The notes beneath the pieces are model-generated. The model was not told the origin of the DNA, ran no database searches, and saw only the letters and a list, made by a program, of their open reading frames with translations. A program made the position numbers and the translations under genes. A stretch of DNA of 64,000 nt from UBA5158 sp963692955. GTDB taxonomy: Bacteria; Pseudomonadota; Gammaproteobacteria; DSM-16500. Shown here one piece after another: positions 18,505 through 27,768 of this stretch; the first letter of the stretch is position 1, and each line of letters starts with the position of its first letter. The DNA lies in contig OY843587.1 of the NCBI GenBank assembly GCA_963692955.1, positions 496,001 to 560,000 on the forward strand, read 5' to 3'.

Positions 18505-19710
18505 TTATTCAAGGCTCGCTGCTTGCAATAATTCCGGCAGCGTCGCGTCACGGCCTAGGGCCTTTTGCGCGAAGCGGCGCTTTAACGGCGGGCAGACATT
18601 CAAGGTCAGCATGCCGGTTTGACGCGCAAAGGCCACTGGCGCGAAATCTTGCGCGAACAATTGCAGTAAATGATGCGATAAATGCAGGCTAGTCTTTAAT
18701 TGCTGTTGTTGCCAGGTTTGGAAATGTTTGAAAGAAGGGACGGCCGCCGCGAGCACATCTGTCAGCATGGCGATTTCGGCCAGCGCTAAATTCAGACCTT
18801 GCGCGGCCACCGGATGCAACGTATGCGCGGCGTTGCCAATGAGAATGACATGACCGGCAAAATCTTGCCGCGCGGTTTGTAGTTGCAAAGGATAAGTGTG
18901 CCGATGGCTGCTACCGATAAAACGCCCAAGCCGGTAACCAAACTCTTTTTGTAACGTCGCTAAAAATTCTGCAGAACTCAACGCCATTAAAGAGGTTATT
19001 TTAGCGTTATCTTCGGTCCAAATGGTGGCGGCGAACTTACCTTGCAACGGGAGCATAGCGATCGCGCCATTACCGTGAAAACGTTCATATGCTATGTTGC
19101 CGTGCGCACGTTGTAGTTCGGTGACAGACACGCTTGCGGTTTGTTGATAATCGGTAGTGTCGGTGTTGATATTCGCTAGACGGCGCACACTGGAATTTGT
19201 GCCGTCGGCGCCGATTAATAGCGCGGCGCTTAAAGAAATTTCTGCCGCGTCACTAGTGATATGAGCGATCACGCCCGCCGTTTCATGGGAAAAAGAATTT
19301 AATCGCGCGGGCCGATAAAGCGTTATATTCGGAAGTTTTACCAGAGCGGTATTTAACGCAGCTTCAATCTGTTTAGCGGGAACGACATAGCCTAACACCG
19401 GCACGCCACAGTCACCGCCAGACAACCGCGTCACGCCAAAGTGACCGTGGTGAGAAACATGCAGCGCATCGATGGCCGTGGCGTGCGGCGCCATGTTTTC
19501 CCACACGTTGAGATTTTTGAATAAGCAGTAGCTATTGTAATTTAAGGCGATTAAACGTTGGTCGTCTGGTTTTGTCAGCGGCGCCGCGTCAACCAAGGCG
19601 ATACGTTTAGTCGGTGACTTTGCTGAAGCCATTGCTGAAGCCAGGGCCACCGCCAACGCCATGCCCACCATACCACCGCCAATGATCATGACGTCGTAGT
19701 CTTTCATCAC
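18505..19710 (-). CDS. ubiH: UbiH/UbiF/COQ6-family FAD monooxygenase (ubiquinone biosynthesis)
   Basis: 401 residues. FAD-binding G-G-G-M-V-G near residue 11, the middle G-A-D-G-T-N-S-S-V-R-R motif, and G-N-A-A-H-T-L-H-P-V-A-A-Q-G-L-N, whose Asn in place of Asp is typical of UbiH. It hydroxylates the ubiquinone ring; UbiH itself acts at C6. The order ygfB-pepP-ubiH matches the E. coli operon, and its start overlaps the pepP stop by 4 nt. Precise position specificity is inferred from this synteny. Confidence 0.9.
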   Translation of the reverse strand: MMKDYDVMIIGGGMVGMALAVALASAMASAKSPTKRIALVDAAPLTKPDDQRLIALNYNSYCLFKNLNVWENMAPHATAIDALHVSHHGHFGVTRLSGGDCGVPVLGYVVPAKQIEAALNTALVKLPNITLYRPARLNSFSHETAGVIAHITSDAAEISLSAALLIGADGTNSSVRRLANINTDTTDYQQTASVSVTELQRAHGNIAYERFHGNGAIAMLPLQGKFAATIWTEDNAKITSLMALSSAEFLATLQKEFGYRLGRFIGSSHRHTYPLQLQTARQDFAGHVILIGNAAHTLHPVAAQGLNLALAEIAMLTDVLAAAVPSFKHFQTWQQQQLKTSLHLSHHLLQLFAQDFAPVAFARQTGMLTLNVCPPLKRRFAQKALGRDATLPELLQAASLE

Positions 19711-21023
19711 ACGGCGGACGCCATTAACGCTTCGATTTCATCGGCGTCTTTCGGCGCATCTTTACTTAACACTTCATAACCTGTCGAAGTGACCAACACA
19801 TCGTCTTCGATGCGCACGCCAATGTTGTGCCAGCGCTCGTCCACATTGTCATTATCGGCGGAAATATAAATGCCAGGCTCCACAGTCAACACCATGCCAG
19901 GTTGCAGGGTGCGCCATTTGCCATTTATTTTATAACGTCCCGCGTCATGCACATCCAAGCCTAGCCAATGCCCGGATTTATGCATGTAAAAAGGAAAATA
20001 CGCTTGTTTATCGATTAATTCTTTGACGTTACCTTTCAAAATGCCGATTTCGACCAAGCCCGTGGTGATGACTTTGACGATGGCTTCTTGCACGCTGGGC
20101 CACGCCGCGCCGGGCTTCACCGCTTTTAAACCGGCGAGTTGGGATTTTAAAACGATATCGTAAACCGCGCGTTGTTCCGGCGAGAAACGGCCGTTAGCGG
20201 GAAACGAGCGCGTGATGTCCGCCGCGTACAAATCCATTTCCGCGCCGGCGTCGATCAGCACGATATCGTCTTTTTTAATCACTTGATCATTGCTGATGTA
20301 ATGCAAAATACAACTGTTCGCCCCGCCGCCGACGATGCAACTATAAGCGGGATAACGCGCGCCGTTTTTTTGGAATTCGTGCATGATTTCCGCTTCCAAT
20401 TGATATTCACTGACGCCGGGTTTGCAAAATTTCATCGCCCGCACATGCGCTTGCGCCGAAATTTGCGCGGCTTTGCGCATCAAATTAATTTCCGCGGAAC
20501 TTTTGATTAACCGCATTTCATGAATCGTTTCCGTCAAGTCGACTACCGACAAGGGCGCCGACATACCGTTGCGGATTTTGCCGCGCACTTTATTCATCGA
20601 ATTCAAAATAATTTTATCGAAATTTTTATCGATGCCGATCGGATAGTAAATTTGTTCGCGCTTATCCAATAAATCCGGCAACATTTTTTCTAAATCAGCG
20701 AATGGAAACGCTTCATCCGCGTGGAACTGTTTGCGCGCGCCGTCTTGGCCCGCGCGCACGCCTTCCCAAATTTCTTTATCACGGTCGCGCACGCGGTTAA
20801 ATAAAATAAATTCGCCCGCCGCGCGCTTGGGCGCGAGGATCGCGACGGCTTCGGGTTCGTTAAAACCGGTTAAATAATACAAGTCGCTCTGTTGGCGGTA
20901 AGCGTAGTCTGAATCACCATTGCGGCGCGCGATGGGCGCGGAAGTTAAAATAGCGATGCCTTGCGGGCCGATTTGTTTCATAAATTCTTTGCGGCGTTTT
21001 GCATATTCAGACATTTTGATCAT
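19707..21023 (-). CDS. pepP: Xaa-Pro aminopeptidase P (M24B)
   Basis: 438 residues, close to E. coli PepP (441). The dimetal ligands are visible: D-A-G-A-E-M-D-L-Y-A-A-D (two Asp), H-K-S-G-H-W-L-G-L-D-V-H, V-E-P-G-I-Y and the Glu in V-R-I-E-D-D. It removes N-terminal residues that precede proline. The start at 21023 is preceded by TAGGA. It overlaps ubiH by 4 nt and follows ygfB. Confidence 0.96.
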   Translation of the reverse strand: MIKMSEYAKRRKEFMKQIGPQGIAILTSAPIARRNGDSDYAYRQQSDLYYLTGFNEPEAVAILAPKRAAGEFILFNRVRDRDKEIWEGVRAGQDGARKQFHADEAFPFADLEKMLPDLLDKREQIYYPIGIDKNFDKIILNSMNKVRGKIRNGMSAPLSVVDLTETIHEMRLIKSSAEINLMRKAAQISAQAHVRAMKFCKPGVSEYQLEAEIMHEFQKNGARYPAYSCIVGGGANSCILHYISNDQVIKKDDIVLIDAGAEMDLYAADITRSFPANGRFSPEQRAVYDIVLKSQLAGLKAVKPGAAWPSVQEAIVKVITTGLVEIGILKGNVKELIDKQAYFPFYMHKSGHWLGLDVHDAGRYKINGKWRTLQPGMVLTVEPGIYISADNDNVDERWHNIGVRIEDDVLVTSTGYEVLSKDAPKDADEIEALMASAV

Positions 21024-21059
21024 GCGCTTTTCCTAAATGAATGGGTCGAGAGGCGGGCG

Positions 21060-21623
21060 TTATTGCAAAAAACTATCGTCGTCATCGGTGGAGATTGGTG
21101 GAGCTGATCTTAATTCATGAAACATCATCAAAGCAATCAGACGCACATATTCTTCTAATTCATAATAAGCAGTTTCTTCCGCGTCAGTCGCGGGGATGTC
21201 GCCAAAACTCACTTGCGCGATTTCCGTGATATCATTTAACGCGTCGGCGACTTCTTGCGAGCCGTCTTGTTCGATGGCGAGGCGCGCATCGCCTAAGCCG
21301 GTTAAAAACCCTTGGCACCATAAACCTAAGCCTTCCGTGCGGACGTTTAGGTCTTCTAAATCGCTCGGCAAGATTAAACTAAATTCAAATGAAAATTCAC
21401 TCATTTGATGATAAGTGGCTTCATACAAATTACGTAACACTTCGATGGCGGCGGGATTGGGATCGTTGCCGATGAGTAATTTTTCCCAATCGCTATCGCT
21501 ACCCGCGGTCGCGCAAATAAATCCACACATAATGCCGTGCGCGTCAGGCGCTAAAAACGCCGACCCCGTCGCCGCAAGTGCTTCAGAAATTTCAGTATTG
21601 CTAGGATAGGGGGAAGGTAGCAT
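21060..21623 (-). CDS. ygfB: YgfB/YecA-family protein (UPF0149)
   Basis: 187 residues with the family core H-G-I-M-C-G-F near residue 30 and W-C-Q-G-F-L-T-G-L-G. Members are small acidic helical proteins; YgfB in Pseudomonas has been linked to regulation of an amidase and beta-lactam resistance, but no general biochemical function is settled. First gene of the leftward ygfB-pepP-ubiH operon, 36 nt ahead of pepP. Confidence 0.92.
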   Translation of the reverse strand: MLPSPYPSNTEISEALAATGSAFLAPDAHGIMCGFICATAGSDSDWEKLLIGNDPNPAAIEVLRNLYEATYHQMSEFSFEFSLILPSDLEDLNVRTEGLGLWCQGFLTGLGDARLAIEQDGSQEVADALNDITEIAQVSFGDIPATDAEETAYYELEEYVRLIALMMFHELRSAPPISTDDDDSFLQ

Positions 21624-21757
21624 GGCTTCTATTGACCATTAAGTTGAAATAGCGATATTACCAGGAAAATTGGCCGGCTGGGAAGGCCGGAACTGCGCAG
21701 TATTTGCAATTTGTGCGTAAACGGTTAAAATTAATGCCGCTTTTTGGAGCCTTGCAG

Positions 21758-23080
21758 ATGTCATCATCACGAGTACGCGTTATCAATATTGACCCGCCGC
21801 GGCGGATCGCCTATGCGGCGCAACCGCCTTTATTGGGCGGTGTAGTTGAGTATATTACGCCGGCGGAATTTGCAAAACGCACGCGAATTACTTATGACGA
21901 AAGTATTTATCTCGAAGCCAACATAGTTCCGCACGTCATGGAACGTGCGTCATTTGCCGCGTGCATGAGTACTTTTTATCAAGCAGAGTTAGCGGCGTTA
22001 ATCGCTAACCCTACCCACTATCTTGTGGTGGGCAAGATGGGGAAGTATGGCCATGGACTGTTCGCCGCGGTTGACTTGCCAGATGATAAACTCATCGCAA
22101 TTTATAACGGCACGTTATTTGATTTTGATAAGGATAAAACTAGCGCGGTCGCCAGCGACGAGCCGATGGCGTTTGCGCAGCCCTCCGTTGCAGCATTCAA
22201 TTTTCGCTTTAGTCTGCGTCACGGCCGCGGCGTCAGCAGTTTCTTCCAACATTTATCGGATAAAAAAATCTTTGCGGACATCGAAACATTCCAGCAAGCG
22301 CTCGAAGATCGCGATCAAAAAAATTATTCTCTCGACCTGTTGAAATTAAATTGTGAACTTTATGCCACGCATTTTGCCGATGACAAAATCGAGCCCGCGT
22401 TTCAAAATGTTCAATCTGAGCCGTTATTTTTTAACGGCTATCCGGTCATCGGATTTAGAACGATGTACCCCGTTAAAAAAGGGGAAATGCTCGGCTTTAA
22501 CTACAATTATGAATATTGGTTAGCGCGCAATAAAACGCCCGCGTTATTTTACCCGCACGGGGGTGAAATCTCGCCGCTGCTTTATTATAAATCTTACGGC
22601 GCGTTCAACCTTGGCCCCTATACTTTCAAAGGCGAATTTCAAGCGTTAATTGCAAAAGCTTGCGCGGGTGACACGGTCACCATGACGTCAAAGGCAGGCG
22701 ACACCTACGACTACTCTGCGAATCTAGTCGAATCAAAATTAAGAGCGGCGCGCGCCTTGATAAATATTCAATTCACCTTGCCGCGGAAAATTAACATCGT
22801 CGATGAAAATAAAAACGTCCTTCGCTCGTTAGAATTGAGCGCCGAGCAGCAATATTATTTTTATCAGTTGCGAAAAGTGGTGGGCAGCTCGGTCATTGCG
22901 AAAAAAGCCTTTCAAGCCACTTATGAAATCTCCACCGCTTGGTTGAAAGAAATTCATGCTTACAACCCAGAAAATTTAGTGTTGTTATCTGCCATGCTAA
23001 ACCTTAGCAACGTCAGCGCTTTTATTTTCGCTGCGGAGAGCAAGGCACCGCTTACCACAGCACCGAAATTAAGCGGCTAA
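21758..23080 (+). CDS. SET-domain-like protein, larger and divergent
   Basis: 440 residues from the ATG at 21758, chosen because GGAG lies 8 nt upstream; the frame also opens at a TTG at 21704. G-K-Y-G-H-G-L-F-A (95-103) and I-A-I-Y-N-G just after it match the first SET strands. K-K-G-E-M-L-G-F-N-Y-N-Y-E-Y-W (240-254) matches the GEELxFDYxxxYW end of SET domains. Between them the usual NHSC motif seems to be T-H-F-A-D-D (204-209), so the SAM-binding Asn is changed and activity is uncertain. About 180 C-terminal residues are unassigned. Together with the small SET protein this is a second candidate host-directed methyltransferase. Confidence 0.65.
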   Translation: MSSSRVRVINIDPPRRIAYAAQPPLLGGVVEYITPAEFAKRTRITYDESIYLEANIVPHVMERASFAACMSTFYQAELAALIANPTHYLVVGKMGKYGHGLFAAVDLPDDKLIAIYNGTLFDFDKDKTSAVASDEPMAFAQPSVAAFNFRFSLRHGRGVSSFFQHLSDKKIFADIETFQQALEDRDQKNYSLDLLKLNCELYATHFADDKIEPAFQNVQSEPLFFNGYPVIGFRTMYPVKKGEMLGFNYNYEYWLARNKTPALFYPHGGEISPLLYYKSYGAFNLGPYTFKGEFQALIAKACAGDTVTMTSKAGDTYDYSANLVESKLRAARALINIQFTLPRKINIVDENKNVLRSLELSAEQQYYFYQLRKVVGSSVIAKKAFQATYEISTAWLKEIHAYNPENLVLLSAMLNLSNVSAFIFAAESKAPLTTAPKLSG

Positions 23081-23129
23081 ATTACGCGTGGGCCGCGGCC
23101 AAGCCCTTCTGTTTTCGGTAATGACCCGT

Positions 23130-23135
23130 TATACT
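23130..23135 (+). promoter_or_regulatory. Candidate -10 box of the glycine cleavage operon
   Basis: TATACT lies 38 nt before the gcvT start, in the 92-bp gap after the SET-like gene. The -35 is poor. The leader would be about 30 nt, too short for a glycine riboswitch. Confidence 0.35.
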
Positions 23136-23172
23136 GCTCCAGGCGTTGGAATAGGGCTAAGCAGGGAAACAC

Positions 23173-24279
23173 ATGGGAAAAAAAACACCATTATACGATT
23201 GCCATTTGCAGGATAACGCGAAAATTGTCGATTTCGCCGGCTGGGACATGCCGCTGCATTATGGTTCTCAAATTCAAGAACATCATCAAGTCCGCCAAGA
23301 CGCGGGTATGTTTGATGTGTCGCATATGTGCATAACCGATTTGCATGGCGAAGATACCGCTAACTTTTTGCGTTATCTGGTCGCCAATAATATCGACCGC
23401 TTAGCGCCCTACAAAGCTTTGTATACTTGTCTTTTGAATGACGGCGGCGGGATCATCGATGATTTAATCGTGTACCGGTTGGAGGGAGATTTTTTCCGTT
23501 TAATTTCCAACTCCGGCACGCATGATAAAGTTAGCGCTTGGTTAACCGCGCGCGCGCAAGATTTTAAAGTGGAATTGAAAGAACGTCCCGACCTCGCCAT
23601 CATCGCGATACAAGGCTCGCGGATTTACGAAAAAATTTCGAATCTATTTACCGCAGCGCTTACTCAACAATTGTTAGCGTTGAAACCGTTTGAATTTATC
23701 GTCGCCGATGATTATTTCATCGCGCGCACCGGTTATACCGGCGAAAATGGTTTTGAAATTATTTTACCGGCGGCGCAAGCCCCGGATTTTTGGCGTAAAG
23801 CCGTCGCTGCGGGTATCAAGCCCTGCGGATTAGGCGCGCGCGATACGCTGCGTTTAGAAGCTGGTTTGAATTTATATGGCACCGATATGGATGAAACCGT
23901 CACGCCGTTAGAATCAAATTTATCTTGGACCGTGGCCTTTACGCCCCCCGACCGAAACTTTATCGGCCGTGCCGCGTTAGAAAAACAAATGCAAGCCGGC
24001 GTGCAAAACGTATTAGTCGGTTTAGTGTTGGAAGGCAGCGGTGTGCTGCGCAATCACCAAAAAGTCATGCTCGCCGGCAACACCGGCGAAATCACCAGCG
24101 GCAGCTTTTCACCGACGTTAAATAAAGGCATCGCTTTAGCGCGAATTCCTGCGGGCAATGACACACAATGCACGGTAGAAATGCGCGGCAAACCAGTCGC
24201 TGCCATGATCGTGAAACCGCCGTTCGTTAAACACGGCAAAAAAACATTTAGCAATATGATGGAGCGGGAAAATGAGTAA
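23173..24279 (+). CDS. gcvT: Aminomethyltransferase, glycine cleavage T protein
   Basis: 368 residues, full length. Typical blocks: F-A-G-W-D-M-P-L-H-Y-G near the N-terminus, F-D-V-S-H-M, R-T-G-Y-T-G-E-N-G-F-E and G-L-G-A-R-D-T-L-R-L-E-A-G-L. It moves the aminomethyl carbon from the lipoyl arm of GcvH to tetrahydrofolate, giving 5,10-methylene-THF and ammonia. First gene of gcvT-gcvH-gcvPA-gcvPB; its stop overlaps the gcvH start by 8 nt. Confidence 0.98.
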   Translation: MGKKTPLYDCHLQDNAKIVDFAGWDMPLHYGSQIQEHHQVRQDAGMFDVSHMCITDLHGEDTANFLRYLVANNIDRLAPYKALYTCLLNDGGGIIDDLIVYRLEGDFFRLISNSGTHDKVSAWLTARAQDFKVELKERPDLAIIAIQGSRIYEKISNLFTAALTQQLLALKPFEFIVADDYFIARTGYTGENGFEIILPAAQAPDFWRKAVAAGIKPCGLGARDTLRLEAGLNLYGTDMDETVTPLESNLSWTVAFTPPDRNFIGRAALEKQMQAGVQNVLVGLVLEGSGVLRNHQKVMLAGNTGEITSGSFSPTLNKGIALARIPAGNDTQCTVEMRGKPVAAMIVKPPFVKHGKKTFSNMMERENE

Positions 24280-24661
24280 TGTTCCAAAGTCATTAAAATA
24301 TTCGAAAACCCATGAATGGATACGTCAAGACGATGAATTCATCACCGTCGGCATTACCGATCACGCGCAAACCATGCTGGGTGATTTGGTGTATGTGGAA
24401 TTGCCGGAAATAGAAAATAATTATGACGCCGGCCAAGAAGTCGCCGTCGTCGAATCGGTGAAAGCCGCGGCGGACGTCTATTGTCCGATTTCCGGCGAAG
24501 TCGTCGAAATTAACGAATATCTGCTGGAAAATCCGCAAATCATTAACGAAGACCCCTACGGCAAAGGCTGGCTGATGCGTATCCGTCCGTTCGACAATGA
24601 TTTAAAAAATTTATTGTCGGCTGACCAATATTCTAAAGTCGTGGCGTCGGAAGCGCATTAA
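24272..24661 (+). CDS. gcvH: Glycine cleavage H protein
   Basis: 129 residues, full length. The lipoylated lysine is Lys64 in E-S-V-K-A-A-A-D. H-E-W starts the conserved N-terminal block. It shuttles the aminomethyl group between GcvP, GcvT and the lipoamide dehydrogenase. The start overlaps gcvT by 8 nt, so translation is likely coupled. Confidence 0.98.
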   Translation: MSNVPKSLKYSKTHEWIRQDDEFITVGITDHAQTMLGDLVYVELPEIENNYDAGQEVAVVESVKAAADVYCPISGEVVEINEYLLENPQIINEDPYGKGWLMRIRPFDNDLKNLLSADQYSKVVASEAH

Positions 24662-24703
24662 CGTTGTTGTTTTTATCTTAAAGGTTTTGTTGAGGTAAGC
24701 AGT

Positions 24704-26116
24704 ATGCCGTTTATTCCACACACCAAAAAAGATGTGCAAGCCATGTTGGCTGAAATCGGCGTAGCGCACATCAATGATTTATTCGATGAAATTCCCGCCG
24801 ATTTGCTCACCGCTAATTTAGCGTCGATACCCGCGAGTTTAACGGAAATGGAATTAGCGCGCGTCATGAAAGAACGCGCGAAAGAAGACGGCAATTTATT
24901 ATGTTTCATCGGCGCGGGCGCGTATGAGCATCACATTCCCGCCGCGGTGTGGGAGGTCGCGAGCCGCGGCGAATTTCTCACCGCTTACACGCCCTATCAA
25001 GCCGAAGCAAGTCAAGGCACGCTACAGCTTTTATATGAATACCAAACCATGATGGCAAGTTTGATGGCGCTGGATGTGTCAAACGCCTCACTCTATGACG
25101 GCGCGTCGTCGTTGGCGGAAGCGATTTTGATGGCGGTGCGGACTAAGCGTCAGCATAAATTTCACCGCGTCTTGATTCCCAAAACAGTCCACCCGTTTTA
25201 CCGTCAAGTCGTGCAAACTATTGTCGAACAAGTCGGCGTGGAAATTATCGAAATTCCTTTTGCTGCGAAGACCGGCTTAACCACGACCGCCGCGTTAGAT
25301 AAATACGCCACCGATGTGACCGCGGTCGTTATTCCGCAGCCGAATTTTTTTGGTTTAGTGGAAGACGTGGACACGTTGACCGATTGGGCACACGCGCATG
25401 ACGCGCTCGCGGTCGCCGTCGTTAACCCGCTCGCCATGGCATTGTTAAAAGCGCCGGGACAATGGGGCGCGAGTGGCGCGGATATCGCGTGCGGCGAAGG
25501 CCAGCCGTTGGGTGTGCCGTTAGCGTCGGGCGGCCCTTACTACGGTTTTTTATGCTGTAAACAAGAGTTTGTGCGGCAGTTACCCGGCCGGATTGTCGGC
25601 CGCACAACGGATTTAGACGGTAAACAAGGTTTCGTATTAACGCTGCAAGCGCGTGAACAACATATCCGCCGCGCGAAAGCGACTTCGAATATTTGTACCA
25701 ACCAAGGCTTGTTAGTGACAGCGAGCACCATTTTCATGAGTCTCATGGGGCCGGTCGGTTTACGCCATATCGCTTTGGCATGTTACAAAAACACGCGTTT
25801 ATTGCGGGAAAAACTCCAAGCGCTAAACGGCGTGAAAGTTTTATTCTCTGGCGTTATTTTTCACGAACTGGTGTTACAACTGTCCGCGCCCGCCGATCTC
25901 GTGCTGGAAGAATTAGCCAAGTTCGATATTCAAGGCGGTTATTCGCTGCAAAAAGCCTATCCTGAACTTGGCAACGCGATTTTAGTTTGCGTCACGGAAA
26001 CCAAAGCGGGATTAGATTTGGATGAGTATATCGACAAGTTGAAATTTGTTTTAAGCCGCGTCGCGGATAACAGCTTCAACACGGGCGCGGAAAAAAAAAC
26101 TTTAGTTAAGGAGTAA
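24704..26116 (+). CDS. gcvPA: Glycine decarboxylase subunit 1 (P protein, alpha)
   Basis: 470 residues, the N-terminal half of P protein as a separate subunit. It starts M-P-F-I-P-H-T and has A-S-L-Y-D-G-A-S-S-L-A-E-A. The catalytic lysine for PLP lies on subunit 2. The split form contrasts with the single GcvP of E. coli and is seen in Legionellales, among others. gcvPB follows after 6 nt. Confidence 0.97.
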   Translation: MPFIPHTKKDVQAMLAEIGVAHINDLFDEIPADLLTANLASIPASLTEMELARVMKERAKEDGNLLCFIGAGAYEHHIPAAVWEVASRGEFLTAYTPYQAEASQGTLQLLYEYQTMMASLMALDVSNASLYDGASSLAEAILMAVRTKRQHKFHRVLIPKTVHPFYRQVVQTIVEQVGVEIIEIPFAAKTGLTTTAALDKYATDVTAVVIPQPNFFGLVEDVDTLTDWAHAHDALAVAVVNPLAMALLKAPGQWGASGADIACGEGQPLGVPLASGGPYYGFLCCKQEFVRQLPGRIVGRTTDLDGKQGFVLTLQAREQHIRRAKATSNICTNQGLLVTASTIFMSLMGPVGLRHIALACYKNTRLLREKLQALNGVKVLFSGVIFHELVLQLSAPADLVLEELAKFDIQGGYSLQKAYPELGNAILVCVTETKAGLDLDEYIDKLKFVLSRVADNSFNTGAEKKTLVKE

Positions 26117-26122
26117 GCGGCG

Positions 26123-27571
26123 ATGTTGATCTTCGAACAGTCACAACCGGGTCGCGCCGCCTACGCGCAATTTCCCCGCGACATTGAACAAGACCTGGAT
26201 ATTCCCGAGAATTTATTAAGAAAAGTGCCGCCGCTACTGCCGGAAGTGTCGGAATTAGAAGTCGTACGGCATTTCACGCGCTTATCAAAAAAGAATTTTG
26301 CTATCGATACGCAGTTTTATCCGCTGGGTTCTTGCACGATGAAATACAATCCGCGCGGCGTGCACCGCTTAGCGTTCCTCGAAGGCTTTTTAAATCATCA
26401 TCCGTTATCGCTGGAATCGCACAGCCAGGGCTTCATGGCGTGCGCGTATGACTTGCAAGAAATTTTAAAAACGGTGACCGGGATGAAAGGCGTATCGCTG
26501 ACCCCGATGGCTGGAGCGCAAGGCGAATTCGCGGGTGTGGCGATGATACGCGCGTACCACAAAGCCCGCGGCGACACGGTGCGCGATGAAATTTTAGTGC
26601 CCGACGCGGCGCATGGCACCAACCCCGCTTCCGCGGTGCAATGTGGTTTTAAAGTCCGTGAAATTCCCACGGGCGCCGACGGCAATGTCGACGTCGACGC
26701 GTTGCGCGCGGCGGTCGGCCCGCACACCGCCGGCATCATGTTAACGAACCCATCTACCCTCGGCGTGTTCGAACAAAAAATTCAAGAAATCGCCGCGATC
26801 GTGCATAAAGCCGGTGGTTTGCTGTATTACGACGGCGCTAACTTAAACGCGATTTTAGGTAAAGTGCGGCCGGGTGACATGGGCTTCGACGTGATGCATA
26901 TCAATTTACATAAAACCTTCGCCACACCGCATGGCGGCGGTGGACCAGGCGGCGGGCCGGTCGCGGTCAGTGAACGTTTAGTCCCGTTTTTACCGACTCC
27001 CATCGTTGGTAAAGTGGGAAATAACTATCACTGGTTAACCGCAGAAAATTGTCCGCAAAGCATCGGCCGATTGTCCACGTTCATGGGCAACGCCGGTATT
27101 ATTTTACGCGCGTACATGTATGCGCGTTTGTTGGGTGCCGAAGGCATGCAGCGCGTAGCGGAATACGCGACGTTAAACGCGAATTATTTATTAGCGCGTT
27201 TACGCAAAGCCGGCTTCACGCCCGCTTACGCCAAGCGCCGCGCGAGCCATGAATTTATTATCACGCTGAAAAAAGAAGCCAAAGAATTACATATCTCCGC
27301 GCTCGATGTCGCGAAGCGTCTATTGGATTATGGCTTTCACGCGCCGACGATGTATTTCCCCTTGTTAGTGCCGGAATGTCTGTTGATCGAGCCGACGGAA
27401 ACGGAAACCAAGCAGATCATCGACGTATTCGCGGATACCATGATTAAGATTTTGCAGGAAGCGAAAACCAATCCTGATCTCTTGAAAACCGCGCCGCATA
27501 CGCTGCCGGTGCGCCGCTTAGATGAAGTGAAAGCGGCCCGCGAACTAGACTTGGTTTTCAAACCAGAATAG
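26123..27571 (+). CDS. gcvPB: Glycine decarboxylase subunit 2 (P protein, beta)
   Basis: 482 residues. PLP is held by Lys264 in H-I-N-L-H-K-T-F, followed by the glycine-rich loop T-P-H-G-G-G-G-P-G. It decarboxylates glycine and passes the aminomethyl group to lipoyl-GcvH. AAGGAG before the ATG overlaps the end of gcvPA. Last gene of the operon. Confidence 0.97.
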   Translation: MLIFEQSQPGRAAYAQFPRDIEQDLDIPENLLRKVPPLLPEVSELEVVRHFTRLSKKNFAIDTQFYPLGSCTMKYNPRGVHRLAFLEGFLNHHPLSLESHSQGFMACAYDLQEILKTVTGMKGVSLTPMAGAQGEFAGVAMIRAYHKARGDTVRDEILVPDAAHGTNPASAVQCGFKVREIPTGADGNVDVDALRAAVGPHTAGIMLTNPSTLGVFEQKIQEIAAIVHKAGGLLYYDGANLNAILGKVRPGDMGFDVMHINLHKTFATPHGGGGPGGGPVAVSERLVPFLPTPIVGKVGNNYHWLTAENCPQSIGRLSTFMGNAGIILRAYMYARLLGAEGMQRVAEYATLNANYLLARLRKAGFTPAYAKRRASHEFIITLKKEAKELHISALDVAKRLLDYGFHAPTMYFPLLVPECLLIEPTETETKQIIDVFADTMIKILQEAKTNPDLLKTAPHTLPVRRLDEVKAARELDLVFKPE

Positions 27572-27768
27572 CGTTTTTCCCTGCTTATTGCCGCCAGTCT
27601 AGGCGGCAGTCGCTTGATACGCAAAAATCCCTCAATATATATTTAAAATCCTCTCTTAATCATAGCCTTACAAACGTATGTTTTCTGCAATATTTCATTT
27701 TTAGCCTATACTATTTATATACAAAATAATAATTAATCACCAATACTTAACCTACTGGTAACTATTTA
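27572..27768 (+). promoter_or_regulatory. Hairpin after gcvPB and promoter region of the giant exoprotein gene
   Basis: TGCCGCC (27589-27595) and GGCGGCA (27602-27608) form a 7-bp stem with no T-run, so at most part of a Rho-dependent end for the gcv operon. Further on, TATACT (27707-27712) could be the -10 box of the exoprotein gene, in strongly AT-rich DNA; no good -35 is seen. The ATG at 27769 has only a poor ribosome site (CTGGTAACTATTTA), suggesting low or regulated translation. Confidence 0.4.

Noticed and set aside
23081..23172. Glycine riboswitch ahead of gcvT
   Set aside because: Only about 30 nt of leader lie between the likely -10 box and the start; no tandem aptamer could fit.
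27589..27608. Intrinsic terminator after gcvPB
   Set aside because: The 7-bp stem has no following T-run on either strand, so it is listed only as a hairpin.
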